Assembly: GCA_951230915.1 (NCBI GenBank)
Contig: OX579641.1
Coordinates: 6,324,001 to 6,388,000 of the forward strand
Direction of reading: 5' to 3'
DNA from: Antitrichia curtipendula
Lineage: Eukaryota; Streptophyta; Bryopsida; Hypnales; Leucodontaceae
DNA length: 64,000 nt
Shown: in pieces, positions 22,803 to 34,698 of the stretch
Position numbering within the stretch: position 1 is the first letter of the stretch
Layout of the letters: each line of letters begins with the position of its first letter
The notes under the pieces: generated by a model
What the model was told of the DNA's origin: nothing
Databases searched by the model: none
What the model saw: only the letters and a program-made list of their open reading frames with translations
Program-made: the position numbers and the translations under genes

Positions 22803-24300
22803 GTACGCTTAGGTTGGAAGTTGAGAGTTTGGGTTCCTTTTCGTCTTGGAAAGCCCGCTGGTACAGGATCCGTATAATATAATGAAAGCTGTAAGTTCTG
22901 TGCAACCAGGTGTATGTATTCGTTTTATACTGCGTACTTTTTATGAACCTATGTTTACTCTGTTTGCCTGCATTACTGAATTCATTACGTGGTATTTGAA
23001 TTGTGAAACTTGGTGTTGGCTTAGCGTCATTGTTTTCTTTCTGCTGTGTACTTGGTAGTCGCATTGCAAATGTGGAATCATTGGTGGTCAGAAACAGTAA
23101 TACGATCGAGTTTGTGTTGATTTTTGTTGCAATTCCATGTTCTCAAGCCAGCGGTTGTTGGATCAGTGAAATGAATTTCTGTTTTATTTAATTAGCCAAC
23201 CTGGTGATCTATTCTTCTTTTACTGCTTACTATATATGAAACTGTTGAATGCTTTTGTTTCCGTGCTTTACTGAACAGTCTGGTATCTTTGAATTTTCTG
23301 GAAGTCAAATTGGTGTTATCGGTAGTACTGTACCTGGCATTGGAGATGTAAAATCTGGGGATGATGAGAAAACATTGACATGCTAGAGTTTGTCTTGATT
23401 TTTGTTCGACATCCCTGTCGTAAACCACTAAAGCAGAACTCGTTGCTTGAAGTGAAGTTAGTGTTGTAGTTTCCTTTTTGCTGTGAAATGCTGTATCAGT
23501 CAGTTGATTCTCTTCCAGCTGGATGTGTTTTTCGAGAAATGGATAGTATTTATCCTGAAGCATCTCTCTCTGTAGGAAAAATAATATCTGATGCTTCACT
23601 TCCATGCGCGACAAAAATAGAATCAGCTATGGTAACGCAATGAGCATTTTGCGCATGCTTCTGTTACCGACTGATTTTTGTCTTTGCTTGCTCCATCCTG
23701 TTGGCAAACTCGAAATACTTGATTTTTAATTTGATGAGTTTGTCTGACACTAGGAATAGATTTTGAATGTGTTTTCTGTTATTTATTTATTTTTAATAAA
23801 TGGGAAACCCACTGCGTGGACTTTGAAATGTTCAAAGTGGTGATTACCGATGGAAGTCAAAATTGACTGTAGGGCTAATCTGCAAAGGGTGTACAGTAAA
23901 GCCGAATTTGCAGTATCTGAATAGTGAATGTTATTTGTCTGTAACCTTTTTCATTATGCGGAATATTCTACGATGTCATTTTTAGGAGATGTTATGATAA
24001 GCAGGCTGGAACTATTTAAATCTTGGACCAATTACGATTGTGAGTTATTCCCTAATTTTTTTTATTGTTCGACTTAAAATAGAAAAAACAATTATAATAA
24101 ATCATAACAAACTGTAGAAACTGTCAAAATGTACATCAATGATTCATCTTTTGTCTTTCCATTGCACCATTGTACCTCCTCAAAGCTTTTTCAATAAACT
24201 TCCATCTATTTCAATTTTTTATATTGATTTCATTCAAATATTCACACTAATTCATTTAGATTCATTCATAATTCTTTCTATTTGTGTGAAACTCCAGCAC
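22803..24300. other. GST copy 1 3' flank
   Basis: Includes the probable 3' untranslated region (AATATAATGAAAG near 22874 may serve in polyadenylation). No further gene is recognised. Up to about 23980 the sequence is almost identical to copy 2 (to 58850); beyond that the copies diverge sharply. Confidence 0.5.
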
Positions 24301-24302
24301 TA

Positions 24303-24915
24303 AGAGCAACCCCCACCTGGCTTGCAAAATGCTGGCTGGCATAATGCCCGGCCATCTAGTTTGCAAGCCGGGCTGGGGGGAGGAGACCCACCCGTATGGA
24401 GGCTAGCTCTTTAACATGCCACTGAATGTAAACCATTCTTGGGAAATGTCCCATTCAATCGGTGGGAAGCTTTTGTGTCGTAAGGCCCGATTACGCGGGC
24501 AAATCCGCATAATCAGGGATTATAGATTTTTCATCCGGCTCATCATTTTCATCCCATTTTCATCACGATTTTGTCGTGATTTACGTCGGGCAATACCCTT
24601 GTCGTCGGGCATTGCCGAGGAGGGCCGATTATTTGGCACAATGCCCTCCTCTGCGGGCATTGCCCTATACATAATAACCAGATGCGAGGAGGTGCCAAGT
24701 GATTGGTACGCAGAAACGTCGTGTTTCCTGATGTGTTTGTCGCTTCTGGTTTTGCAAGCCGAGTCGTGGCTGACAAAACTACCCCCATTTGCAAGCCGGA
24801 GGTGCTTGGGAGGCCCTCTTGCTTAACCAACCATCCAAATTGCTTGGTGGGTGGGGCAATTTTGCCAGCCATGATGTACAATGCATCCGTTTTGGAAGCC
24901 CGGTGGAGATGCTCT
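24303..24915. mobile_element. AGAGC-ended MITE inserted in duplication copy 1
   Basis: Terminal inverted repeats AGAGCAACCCCCACCTGGCTT and the inverse AGAGCATCTCCACCGGGCTT bound 613 bp that is missing from copy 2 (near 59165-59185). Internal tandem-like TTGCAAGCCGG and GGGCATTGCC blocks occur. The termini resemble GAGCATCTCC-type Tourist/PIF-Harbinger MITEs. A clean target duplication is not evident because the flanks have diverged. Open frames inside are not protein-like. Confidence 0.75.
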
Positions 24916-25228
24916 ATCAAAATAGCTTGAGAAGTGCATGTTTCTACATATGTAATGCAATTTCCATTATCTTTTCTTTGGAGTCTAGAATTGTTTCGCT
25001 ATGAGAATGAACTTTTTCGATTTTATAGGAGCCCCCTAGCATGGCAACTACTCACCCAGCCAATGACTTTCTGCAACTTCCTAGTTAGCTAGTGACACGG
25101 GTGTTTGCAACTTTTCAGCCAGTCAATGACTTCCTGTAACTTCCTACTTAACTGATCACATGAGTGTTGCAACTTCTGAGCCAGTCAATGACTCTCTACA
25201 TATTAAACTAAACTCTCTCTCAAGAATC

Positions 25229-26550
25229 GAGCGTCACAACAACAACAGCTTCAACAGCAATCCCAGCAGTGACTCCTCCTGAAAACCTTTCTTTGATGTG
25301 CTTTCATATGCTGTAACAACCAACACCAATTTAATCTTTGGTAACCCCTGCAGGTCCAAATACCATTTTTTTTGGCAACATAGATTTTTGGTAGCTATAC
25401 GAACAAAATTTTTATTTTATTTCTTTGAAAATTTCACACAACACGTGCTTAAACAGTGAGAAGGACTCCAGTAGTTAACACGACATTCGAATTCAATGAG
25501 TCCTACACATGGACATACCGAACACGAGTGCTGGAGTTGCTTTCCAATTTGTGCCGAAGCAGGAGCAAATGTCTAAACAGGAACAACCAGCTTACGGCAA
25601 TATGCTAATACTACAGGAGCTCATTTCTCCAAGACTTGACAGATTATTGGCAAAGAGAGAAATTTTTTTAATTCCAGTGATCAGTCATTGCAAAATCAGG
25701 TTTTCCAGACACGGATCACAAAGTGGCACCATTTCTTACATGAGCATGACTCTTGCTGGAACAGCTCCACTGAGATTATTGTTATTCAAACTCCTGTTCA
25801 GGTTGCAGGAAGAGCGGTCAGGAGTTTGGTTCAACAAAAGCACATAATGCAGCACTAATTGTACTGCAATTGAGCATAATTTTAAGAACAACATGAATGA
25901 AGAGTGTGTTAAGATTGGTCTCATACTTAAACCACATGGAGAACTGACATAAGTTCAGAACAATTTACAGAATCTCCAAATATTGCAGATTTCCAATCGA
26001 ATCAAAAATCAGGCCGTTCAACTCATTGCTCGAAATATCTCTGCATGAATTGACACGTTCGCATTGACCACAAATACCTTTTAGACAAGTTCGAAGTCGT
26101 TTCAGAAGCTTCGTCGGTCAGTTTGGGGTATTTCGAGGGTTTTCTGGATTATAGGGTATTAGGGTTTACACGCCATTATCAACAGTTTGGTCCATATGGA
26201 AACGTGCCCTTGTTCAGAAAATCGAAGCAATTTGTCAGTACGAAATCTGATGAATGTTGACGACAACATCATGGCAACTAGGAAGAGATTGTGGGATGAG
26301 CGTCTGTTCATAAACTTCTGGAGCGAAAGGATGGGTTAGGCTAAATTCGGAGGAGGAGGGTAGCTCCGTCAATGGAGTGTTGTTTTACTGTTTGCAAATT
26401 AGGACTTGTATATTGGTCAAGAGTGTTTTCTGAGGTCAGGAGATTGATGCTCATGGACGAAAACACTTTGTAATGGGCATCATAACTTTGTTCAGGAAGG
26501 CAAATGACTGCGGCACTGATTTCTGCCCATTTTAAATAAGTAGTTGAAGA
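25229..26550. other. Region right of duplication copy 1, no clear gene
   Basis: Unique sequence with higher complexity than the repeats. A degenerate CCCCTGCAGGTCCAAATACC...GGCAACATAGATTTT block at 25340-25395 is a relic of the CCCCTAAAG family. I cannot support any gene. Confidence 0.4.
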
Positions 26551-26558
26551 ATTCAGAT

Positions 26559-26717
26559 CTATTCCTCGTCATCCTCCTCAGATCCTTCAACAAATCCATC
26601 TTCTTCCTCTTCGTCATGACAAGGTTCAACTCTTACGGCTAACCTAGTGAGGTCAACAAACACTATGCCAGATTTGCCGCAAAACTTCTTCATGCATACT
26701 ATATGGGGACCTGACAA
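26559..26717 (-). CDS. Possible terminal exon of an unknown gene (acidic tail)
   Basis: On the minus strand a plausible acceptor (pyrimidine-rich stretch then CAG at 26720-26718) precedes a frame reading PHIVCMKKFCGKSGIVFVDL and continuing to a Glu/Asp-rich tail and TAG at 26561-26559. The composition is protein-like and the acidic end is typical of a nuclear or nucleolar protein C-terminus. I could not identify upstream exons or a family. It may be a captured fragment. Confidence 0.25.
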   Translation of the reverse strand: MSGPHIVCMKKFCGKSGIVFVDLTRLAVRVEPCHDEEEEDGFVEGSEEDDEE

Positions 26718-26879
26718 GGTTAACCAAAAAACTCTTGTAGACAAACACACGTCTGGCCCGCATTACAGTACAGCGTGCATCCAAAAATCTATAACGCAAT
26801 CTCATGCGCTTCAGTTTCACAAAATCTATCAATCCTATCGGACATGTAATGGAAGAATCTACTGAACTAATTTCCTATT

Positions 26880-27714
26880 ACTTATCCATATAAGATAATT
26901 GGTTCATTAGATTCTCCTAATTCAGAACCGATCAAGATGGAGTTAACTTTAAGGAGACCGTGTCTACGACGTTTATCACGTCACCATTGTCGAGCACATC
27001 GGATACTGTGAAAAAGCTAATCACCGTATTTCCTGTCGAGACAGACAGTATGCTACAAAACCAGATCCTTCCCAACACTTAACAAGACTCACACTCCTCA
27101 TTCTCTCACACGTGCTAGACTTAACAAGACTCGCTTCATGTTATGTTATATCTTAACCGGTCTACCAAAGTCCCACATAAAACCACTCTACAACTCTCTT
27201 TACATGAAAGCCACGCACAAAAAACTTCTCACATAAAAATCCCATGCGAACGCTAGCTACAGTTCAGGGAGACAAAAGAGTCAAAGCTTCCCACCTTCAA
27301 CTTCCATAATCAAATGAAGACCAAATGACATCGTACAGCCAGAGAAGCAGAATGCACAGCAGTTCCAAATGCAGGTGGACTTCGACAATTGATTAGCAGA
27401 AAAACACGTTTGATCCTGCACGAGACACTAGTTAGTAGCAATGTTGCATTGAATGATCTCGATGTTTTGAAACACGAAACAACTTCAATTCACCAAAGAA
27501 AGCTGCCGAACTGAATTGTCAGATTTCGTGAGTGATGAAAACATAATCAATCCCGGTGATAGCAAAATGTTTGGGAAGACCCAAGCTGATCACTGTTTCC
27601 AATCTCTCTCCATTCAAGATGCCAGGTCCATGCATGCATTTTTTCCTTGCAAATCGGGTTCCCCTGTTTCTTGTGGAGTTTGTGGACTGATTGCAGCAAA
27701 ATCTAAACTTTAAA
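26880..27714. other. Unique sequence, nothing recognised
   Basis: Less AT-rich than the repeats around it. No gene, RNA gene or repeat could be supported. It might contain introns or flank of the possible gene at 26559. Confidence 0.35.
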
Positions 27715-28505
27715 TTAGGTTGTTTGTTTTGTTTGATATGTTGAGATCTAACAAATTGGGAGGCGTTTGGTTGCGCTCTTGGTACCGCTCGAAAGCTCTT
27801 CACATGGAGGGGTGCATGGACTTTGTTTTGTGGTGTTTGGACAAACAATGCAAAATTTATTGAATTTCAAAGTTTTTTATGAATTGGGAATTGATTTAAA
27901 TTATTTTTTATTTTCATTGAACCGTCATGAAATAGGTCGAAACGGGTCGAAACGGGTTGAAATGGGTCAAAAAAATAGATCATCTTTAATTTTGGACAAA
28001 TCATAACTTTCATGCCACATGTCAAAATGTCATGAAACAAAGCCTTAGCATTCCTTTGTGCACAGTGCTTTCTATTCATGCTAGTTTCGTGGCGTTTGAA
28101 CCTACAATGTGAAAGTTATGATTTTTTAAATTAGAAAATTGAATTATTTTGTTTTTTATTTTAAAAAAACAATATAACTTTTACATTGCATGTACAAAGA
28201 CCATAAAACAAAATCCTTGCACTCCTTTGTATATAGAGTTTTCTATTCATGCTAGTTTTGTAGCGTTTGGACCTTTGATCAAGTTTGATGTGAAAGTTAT
28301 GATTTTTTTAATTTGAAAAACTAAATTGATTTATTTTTTATTTAGGGGAAAACATATCTTTTGCATGTCCAAACACCTCAAAACAAAGCCCTTACATTCT
28401 ATAAAGCATTCTATAAAGCATTCTATTTGTACCAAGAATGCAACCTATCACACTACAGGGTTAAATTTATTGAATTTCAAAGTTTTTCTAAAGTAAGAAA
28501 TTAGA
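27715..28505. repeat. Dispersed inverted-module repeat, second locus
   Basis: Several copies of TGCATGGACTTTGTTTTGTGG/GTGTTTGGAC and their inverse (ATGAAACAAAGCC), as at 16030-17400. Includes a triplet of GAAACGGGT(C/T)GAAA direct repeats near 27930-27970. Confidence 0.55.
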
Positions 28506-28509
28506 AAAT

Positions 28510-29820
28510 TATTTTTATGGGCCCCATTGGAAGCATAGACGCTCCCAACATTGGAAACGTCGTCATTTCCAGCGGGGAACGCTCGGATCAGGGAACGCGG
28601 GGAACAAGCCGAAACCCTAAAAATGTGGGGAACTTGAAGAGCTGCCGGCGCCTACATGGGATCCCACGCTAATCACGCTCTTGCAGTTCACCAAATTTAA
28701 GAGCCTGGAGCTGCGGGGAGCTGCGGGGATGCGATTTGTCCACTTTTAAAGCTCATCTGTCACAATTCCACCGTAAATAACTTTGCAATCAATCCGTGCG
28801 TCTTGTGATTTGAGAATTCGTGAATTGAGAATTTATGAAGAGGATTAGAGAATTCTTTAAGAGGGTTTGATGTTCTCAAATTGTCACAGAATTGATTCCG
28901 CGAATTTTCTCAATGAGCCATGCCGAGACTGACTTTGGATTCATGCTTCTGCCATTTTCTATGGACATCGGACCATATAGTCCAACGCAGCGTGATATCA
29001 ACCCTAATTCTAATTCTACAACTGTTTTGGACTTCCTGAAAATGATTCCTTCCTAAAATCCAATTCACTACTCCAGCCCAGACTTTGCAAATCAATACGC
29101 TTTTTCTGTATCCTCATGCTCAGATTCTCTCAACTCCTGCGCTTCCACTAATTGGATGCATGTGGATTAATTAGGTCTATCATCACAGCTTGCTCCTCGC
29201 AATATCTGTCATTGAACTCAATAGACCGCAGAATTGAACAAAAGCCTTTCGAATTCAACAAAAAATTGAGAACTGACTACGACGGCCCACTTTTACATAT
29301 CGATGCAAAAGCAAATAAGTGCCACAAATCTAGCACTATTCTCTCCTCAACTACTACCTCAGCTCATTTCTCGAATCAATTTCGACAGAAACAAAGATCA
29401 CTTTATACACCACATCAACAAGAAGCCTCAAATCAATGATCTCATTCGAAGCTCTCTGCCTTAACCACAATCCCGTTGCTAATCAAATCACCATCCACCA
29501 TGACATCTGGAAGAAGAATACGATATTGGCAATCCTCCCACACAAAAGAAAACTCACCTATAAACTGCCCTAATTCCCGAAATCGAGATCCTCGCTGATG
29601 CACTTTGCTAAAAACGTCGACAGAAGAAAATATAAAATCACACATAAAAAATTGAATTATCACAAAAACGGAGCAAGATCTTCGGATCTTGAAATGCCTA
29701 AGACTTTCCGAACCTCAACGAAAACCTTGGCTCCTTCAATCGCGAAAGCAAAACTCTCCACCAAATTCCATTCCGAAAATTCGAGGTAGCATGCAAAATT
29801 CCAGGAAATCCACGACAATC
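28510..29820. other. Unique sequence, possible gene remnants
   Basis: Contains several short frames on the minus strand with protein-like composition (for example 29663-29442) but no connected gene model I can defend. An AAGCATTCTATAAAGCATTC direct repeat is at about 28405-28430 at its left edge. Confidence 0.3.
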
Positions 29821-29824
29821 GTAC

Positions 29825-29906
29825 CTTTGCAGTGACCGATCTTGAAAGCAGCAAAGTCCGGTGAGACGATAAAATCTTCAAACTCGCACTTCTGCTGCAA
29901 CTGCAT
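29825..29906 (-). CDS. Possible first coding exon of an unknown gene
   Basis: On the minus strand ATG at 29906 opens MQLQQKCEFEDFIVSPDFAA, runs 27 codons and ends at a good donor (AAAG then GTACG at 29824). Later exons are not convincingly placed. It directly borders the set-2 minisatellite, so it may be a gene truncated by, or carried with, that island. Confidence 0.2.
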
Positions 29907-29949
29907 TGTTGTTATTGTCGTCCTTGTCAAAATGTGTCGTATTGCGTGC

Positions 29950-30410
29950 CAGGAATGGCATGACCGGAAGTAGCCGGTGTCCTGGACACACATCTCGTCA
30001 TGATGGGCCTGAACCGGTCGGTTCCGTCAGATTCGTTTTAGATGTCGTTAGTCGATTACCGGACATACTGGTTTGCCCTAATCGATTTGACAGGGTCTCT
30101 TTAGGGCCTTTTTTACAGGGTTGTCTATCCGGATGTGACGTGGACTTTTCACGCCCGGATGTCATGACGCGTCCGTCCTGACATGTCAAGATCCGTTGCC
30201 AATGCTGACGGGACCGTCCACAGTGCGGATGACGTCTGTCCATCTGTGCGACGGCGTTTGGACGGTTAGTCCGTCGCTGGACAGTCAGTCCGTCACTGGA
30301 CGGCGAGGCCGTCGCTAGACGACAACCGTCTCCTGGACGGCCAGGTCGTCGTTGGACAACGATCGTCTCCTGGATGGACATTCGGTCCCATTAGGCCGTC
30401 ACTTCGTCCA
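29950..30410. repeat. CCGTC/GGACGG minisatellite upstream of set-2 BED/hATC gene
   Basis: Irregular array of GACGGCCAGG/CCGTCGCTGGACAGTCAGT-like units, densest at 30180-30405. This is the set-2 core, distinct from the GTCGCC core of set 1, but it occupies the same place upstream of the same gene family. Confidence 0.75.
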
Positions 30411-30416
30411 CCTTTT

Positions 30417-30438
30417 TTTTTAGGGTTTAGGGTTTAGG
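30417..30438 (+). promoter_or_regulatory. Telo-box: three TTTAGGG units before set-2 BED/hATC gene
   Basis: Three consecutive TTTAGGG units, the plant telomere repeat, followed by GATGGCTTTAGGG. Telo-boxes occur in many plant promoters. It lies about 240 bases before the ATG at 30680, just ahead of a weak TATATTAAGG box near 30453. Confidence 0.55.
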
Positions 30439-30679
30439 GATGGCTTTAGGGAGTATATTAAGGACTTCCGCCTATTCCAAATTACCTTTCCTTGCTGATT
30501 TTGCCTCTCATGACTTGGTTGGAGTACAACCATTGTTCTAGAGCAAAGTCCAAGAAGACTGTGTTGTGGTGGCACTTGTTGTGAGAGCAACAAGTGTTGT
30601 TTCCACATCACATTTCAAACAGAATACTAATCTTCCTGTTTTCTTTGCGGGAGTAGGTAGAAGAGAGCCGATAAGAGCA

Positions 30680-33600
30680 ATGGCAGGAGGAAGGTCACAT
30701 TGGGAACCTTGGTACACACTACGACCAGATGGAAAAGTTTCATGCAAGTTTTGCGAAACTTTGCTAAGTTATCGAAAAGATCGGTTGTTTTTCCATTTGG
30801 GGTACAAACGAAATGACAACCTTCTTGGAGTGAGAGCGCGCAATAAAGCTAGTGCGGCGGTGAAGTTAATGTTTTTTAATTGTGGAGGACATATACCTGC
30901 GGTCGCTCCGGACGGAAATGTAGGCGACATGGAAGTGACATCACCATCAATGACACGACCAAGTGGAGTACATGGTGAGCGAGAGCATGATGCCTCAATT
31001 TCAGCAAATGATGGAGGGGAAAACATTGGAGGCCAAAGCTTGCAAGTATGATCATCGGAGGCGCCCAACCCTAATTTGACCCACAGTCGGACGATGAGGC
31101 AATTATCTGTACAAGAGGAATGAACACATCAAACAAGCAAGTACTAGATAAGAAGTGGGCTAAGTTTTTCTATGAAGCAAATATACCATTCAATGTAGTG
31201 AGGCATCCAGGTTTTTGGATGCAGTGAAATCAACATCGGAATTGAGAGTTGGCTACAAACCTCCAGCATACCATGCACTTCGTACAAAGCTCTTAAAATC
31301 CACAAAACACAAAGTGGCTGCAATGGTAGCAGAGAAGACAAGGGCACCAATCCACAAGTATGGCGTGACAATATGCTCTGATGGATGTGACAATGTCACA
31401 TATCGACCATTGATGAATGTTATGTTGGCATGTACAAGTGGAGAGGTATTTCTTGGATCAATAGATACAACAGGCAAATGCAAAGATGCTACTTACATGG
31501 CTAATTGCTTGGGTGATTACATTGACGAGGTAGGGGCACAGAACGTAGTACAAGTTTGTACAGACAATGTAGCGAACATGTTGGCCGCTGGCGCTTTGTT
31601 ACTTCGTAGATTTCCACACATATATTTCCAAGGTTGTTTAGCACATGCACTTGACCTTCTACTTGAAGATTGGGGAAAGCAAGATTGGATAATAAGTATG
31701 GTCAAGAAGGCAAAGTCAATTGTGAAATACATTTGTACACATCACATGCCATTTGCAATTTTTCGGCGACATTCTCCTAATCACGTTTTGAAAAATTCCA
31801 CTCTGACACGCTTTGCGACCATGTTCCTCATGATCGATCGTTTAGTGGAGGTGAGGGAAGCGGTAGAATCAACGGTCCACAATGCGCAATGGAATGAGTA
31901 CACAAGGAAATTGACATCAAATCAAAAGCAAGACAAGGTTAACAATGTGCGACGATATGTGCAAAATGATGAATTTTGGAGGAGATGTTTGAATTTTGTG
32001 CACATAGTGGAGCCCGTATTGGTTGCTCTTCGGGAGTTTGATGGCAAGCACCCGTGTATGGACAAGGCATGGCTTGTGATGAAAAAGGTGGAAAAACATG
32101 TTTTATCTTTGGGGGATCCACCATTTTCATTGGAACGACGGTATGCAATTCTCGCCATCAATGATTTCTATAAGCGTTGGGACATGCTTAGGACAGATTT
32201 GCATTACACAAGGGCTCTATTGAATCCCTTTTTGCTTGACAAAGTCATGCTAATGGATGATGATGAAGCAAGAGAAGCCATATTGAGAGTATTGCACAAA
32301 TTGGCAATTGGAGATCAAGCATTTGCTTCTGCTTTGTTTGAGTGCCAAGCATTTCGAGATTGTCAAGGCATTTTTGGTGGACTTCTTGATGTAAACACCT
32401 TAAATTTAGAGCCTCCCGAATGGTGGGACCTTCTCGGAGCCGATGCTCATACACTTGCACCAATTGCCAAAAAGATCCTCGCACAAGTGTGTTTTGCATC
32501 GTCGTGTGAACGCAATTGGAGCATGTATTCATTTGTCCACAACAAATCCCGCAACAGATTGACATCAAAGTGTGCTGAGGAATTGGTTTACATTTATACC
32601 AATTTCAAGACTCTTCGAGAGAGAGCTACAACAAATTCGACAAGGTGGTACACCAAGAACATGATGTCAGAAGATTCCATGACAGATGAGTCTGATGGGT
32701 TAGACCGTGGTTCGGTTCTCTCTGACCCCAATGATGATGATTCAGATGATAGTTCCAATGATGACGATGATCCACCGTTTAATAGATTCGGTGGGGCGAG
32801 AGGAATTCGTCTTCTAATTGATGCATCCGTATTTGACTTTCAAGAGGGGGATAATAACAACAATGACCATGAGGGACATGAAAGAAGTCCACCACGAATG
32901 CTACAAACGTGGAATGTTGGGCCAAGTGGAGGAAATACAAATGAGGATGTTGTGGCACCGAGACCACTAAGTCCAGACCCTATGGATGTACAAGTTGATG
33001 CTACTATAGAAAGACATGGTATTGGTGCTCAAAGAGGACGTGAACAAGACGTAGTAGTACCACAGTCTTCGCCCATGAGAAGCCCTCGTGGAGAAGGACC
33101 CCCTCATAGTGAAGAATTAGATATGCCCTCTCCAAAGTGAGCCTCGGTTGCACTACAACGTCAAATGCCAGTATTGGATAACCCACGAATCCAAAGTTCA
33201 TCAAGACCATCTAGTTCCGAAGTTCGTCCCCATGAACCAACTTCATCGATAGGTATACGATTGGCTAGCATTGGCCGGACTTTGAATGTGTCAGAGCGTA
33301 CAACTCCAAATCAAACTTCATTGTGCCTGCCTGCACGTTCTAATACTCAATCTAAGCGTCCACGACAAGAAGGTACTACCAGTGAACGTGTGAGTAGGAG
33401 AACACGTAGAAGGCTGAGGAGGGAAGAAGCAGCAACCCAACCATTTTCAAGAGAAGTTATGCTAGGAGGGCCCAATACAGATGGTGTTATGGACGCAACG
33501 GGCCAACGACCTCTTCGGACGTTGTCTTCTATAGTTCGTCTACAGCAAAACTGCAATTCAAATGCGTCTAGTGAAAGTCGTAGTGCAACATCCAATGATG

Positions 33601-33770
33601 ATGGTGAATCCATCGGTGCTACTATAGGTGAAGATGGTGAGGTTCCAGGAGATAGTGATTTTAGGGTGCCTCGACAAGGTCCACTTACCGGAGTTGGTGG
33701 TAATCAATCAACTACAGAAGAAGCAAATGCAAACATTTCTATACGCAATCTTAGGCATGGAAGACGTTGA
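30680..33770 (+). pseudogene. BED-finger / DUF659 / hATC transposase-like gene (set 2), broken
   Basis: ATG 30680 opens a BED finger (WEPW, CKFC, FHLGYKRN). An in-frame TGA at 31049-31051 and two frame changes (near 31120, and a lost T in the T-run near 31211) separate it from the DUF659 part (about 31260-31680; YGVTICSDGCDN, VQVCTDNVANM, GCLAHALDLLLEDWGK). The hATC block (about 32420-32610; EWWDLLG, IAKKILAQVCFASSCERNWSM) keeps the Glu that is Lys in the set-1 copy. TGA at 33138-33140 interrupts the long acidic and Arg-rich tail, which continues in the same frame to 33770. The tail shares a PNTDG motif with the set-1 copy. It is clearly homologous to 11745-15021 but well diverged. It lacks obvious hAT ends. 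Confidence 0.82.
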
Positions 33771-34036
33771 GATTTTTTTAAAAGACAATAGTGTCTTCAT
33801 GTTTCCAAATGCAATGGTTTTCACTTTTTCCAGTTTTGAGGCTCAATACCTTGTATATTAATATATTATATTTAGCATTAATAAATATTTCTTTTGTTCC
33901 TTTCATTCTTGTGAAGGATACGATATTACAATTAGGGAATTTCTACCCTTCAATGTGTATATAAGACATACCTTCCGGAATGGCAATTGGCCATCTTTGG
34001 AATTATTGTGTTTTGATTCCATCTTGAAACTATTAA
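33771..34036. other. 3' flank of set-2 BED/hATC gene
   Basis: AT-rich untranslated-type sequence ending at TTAA 34033-34036, after which a decayed CCCCTAAAG-family interior begins (ACTCCTACATT, CACTCAAAACTGTCATTTTTGT). Confidence 0.45.
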
Positions 34037-34690
34037 CTCCTACATTTCCAACTCCCAAGGTCATTACACTATCCACAAAACACTCAAAACTGTCATTTTT
34101 GTTGCATTTTCCTCAAAATACTAAAAGAAATGTTTTTTACAAAATCTAACCATAAGATCTTGTACTTCACTTGTTTTTCATTGCGTGGTAAAAATTTCAT
34201 GAAGTTTGACCATGTAGATTGAAAGATATTAGCATTCGAAGTTGGAACAAAAGGTTTTTTGAATGCTGTCTTTGCAATTTCAGATTTACTTTGGCCGTGA
34301 TTTGTGGAAATTTTTGGCACTATTGATTTTGAATTGAAATTTTTTTAATGTAATGAATCGAGTTGAAAATATAGGAAAAAAATTTGAAAAAAAATATACT
34401 TCATTCTCATTCTTTAAAAAATTGGTAAATAGAAGTGTAGAATTGTCAATTGTAGAGGTAGGCATGAGATTGAATAGAGCCTTTAATTGTTAATAATTTA
34501 GTTATAGAATTAAGAAGTGCCAATTCCAACTGAAGTAACGGGTGTAATGTTATAATAAACAATCACCTCATGACGGTATTTTTTTGCGAAAATAGTGAAA
34601 GCTGAGTTAAAAAAGACTTCAAAGTGTCATTGAAGTACAAATTAAATATTCCATAACTACCGTCAAACTAAAACTCCTCATCACTTTCAT
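34037..34690. mobile_element. Decayed CCCCTAAAG-family element
   Basis: Starts after TTAA 34033-34036 with CTCCTACATT instead of CCCCTAAAG. Interior blocks CAAAACACTCAAAACTGTC and ATAAGATCTTGTACTTCACT match other members. The right end is not definable; it runs into the next element. Confidence 0.45.
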
Positions 34691-34698
34691 CTCATTAC

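Larger units (their letters stand above)
15991..25228. repeat. Segmental duplication, copy 1 (contains phi GST)
   Basis: Collinear with 51080-59438. The match begins at TTCGCA(A/G)CCCTCCATAAGGGCC and ends near CTCTCAAG(A/G)ATC. Copy 1 has two insertions that copy 2 lacks (18153-19087 and 24303-24915). Copy 2 has two extra segments (52441-52643 and about 53950-54446). Divergence is several per cent except in the GST tract. Confidence 0.92.

Noticed and set aside
23192..23614. 140-codon minus-strand ORF in the GST 3' flank (also 58057-58479)
   Set aside because: Composition is not clearly protein-like and conservation between copies follows the whole conversion tract, so it gives no evidence of coding.
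25509..25847. 112-codon plus-strand ORF
   Set aside because: No recognisable domain, and no splice or promoter context; chance ORF is likelier.
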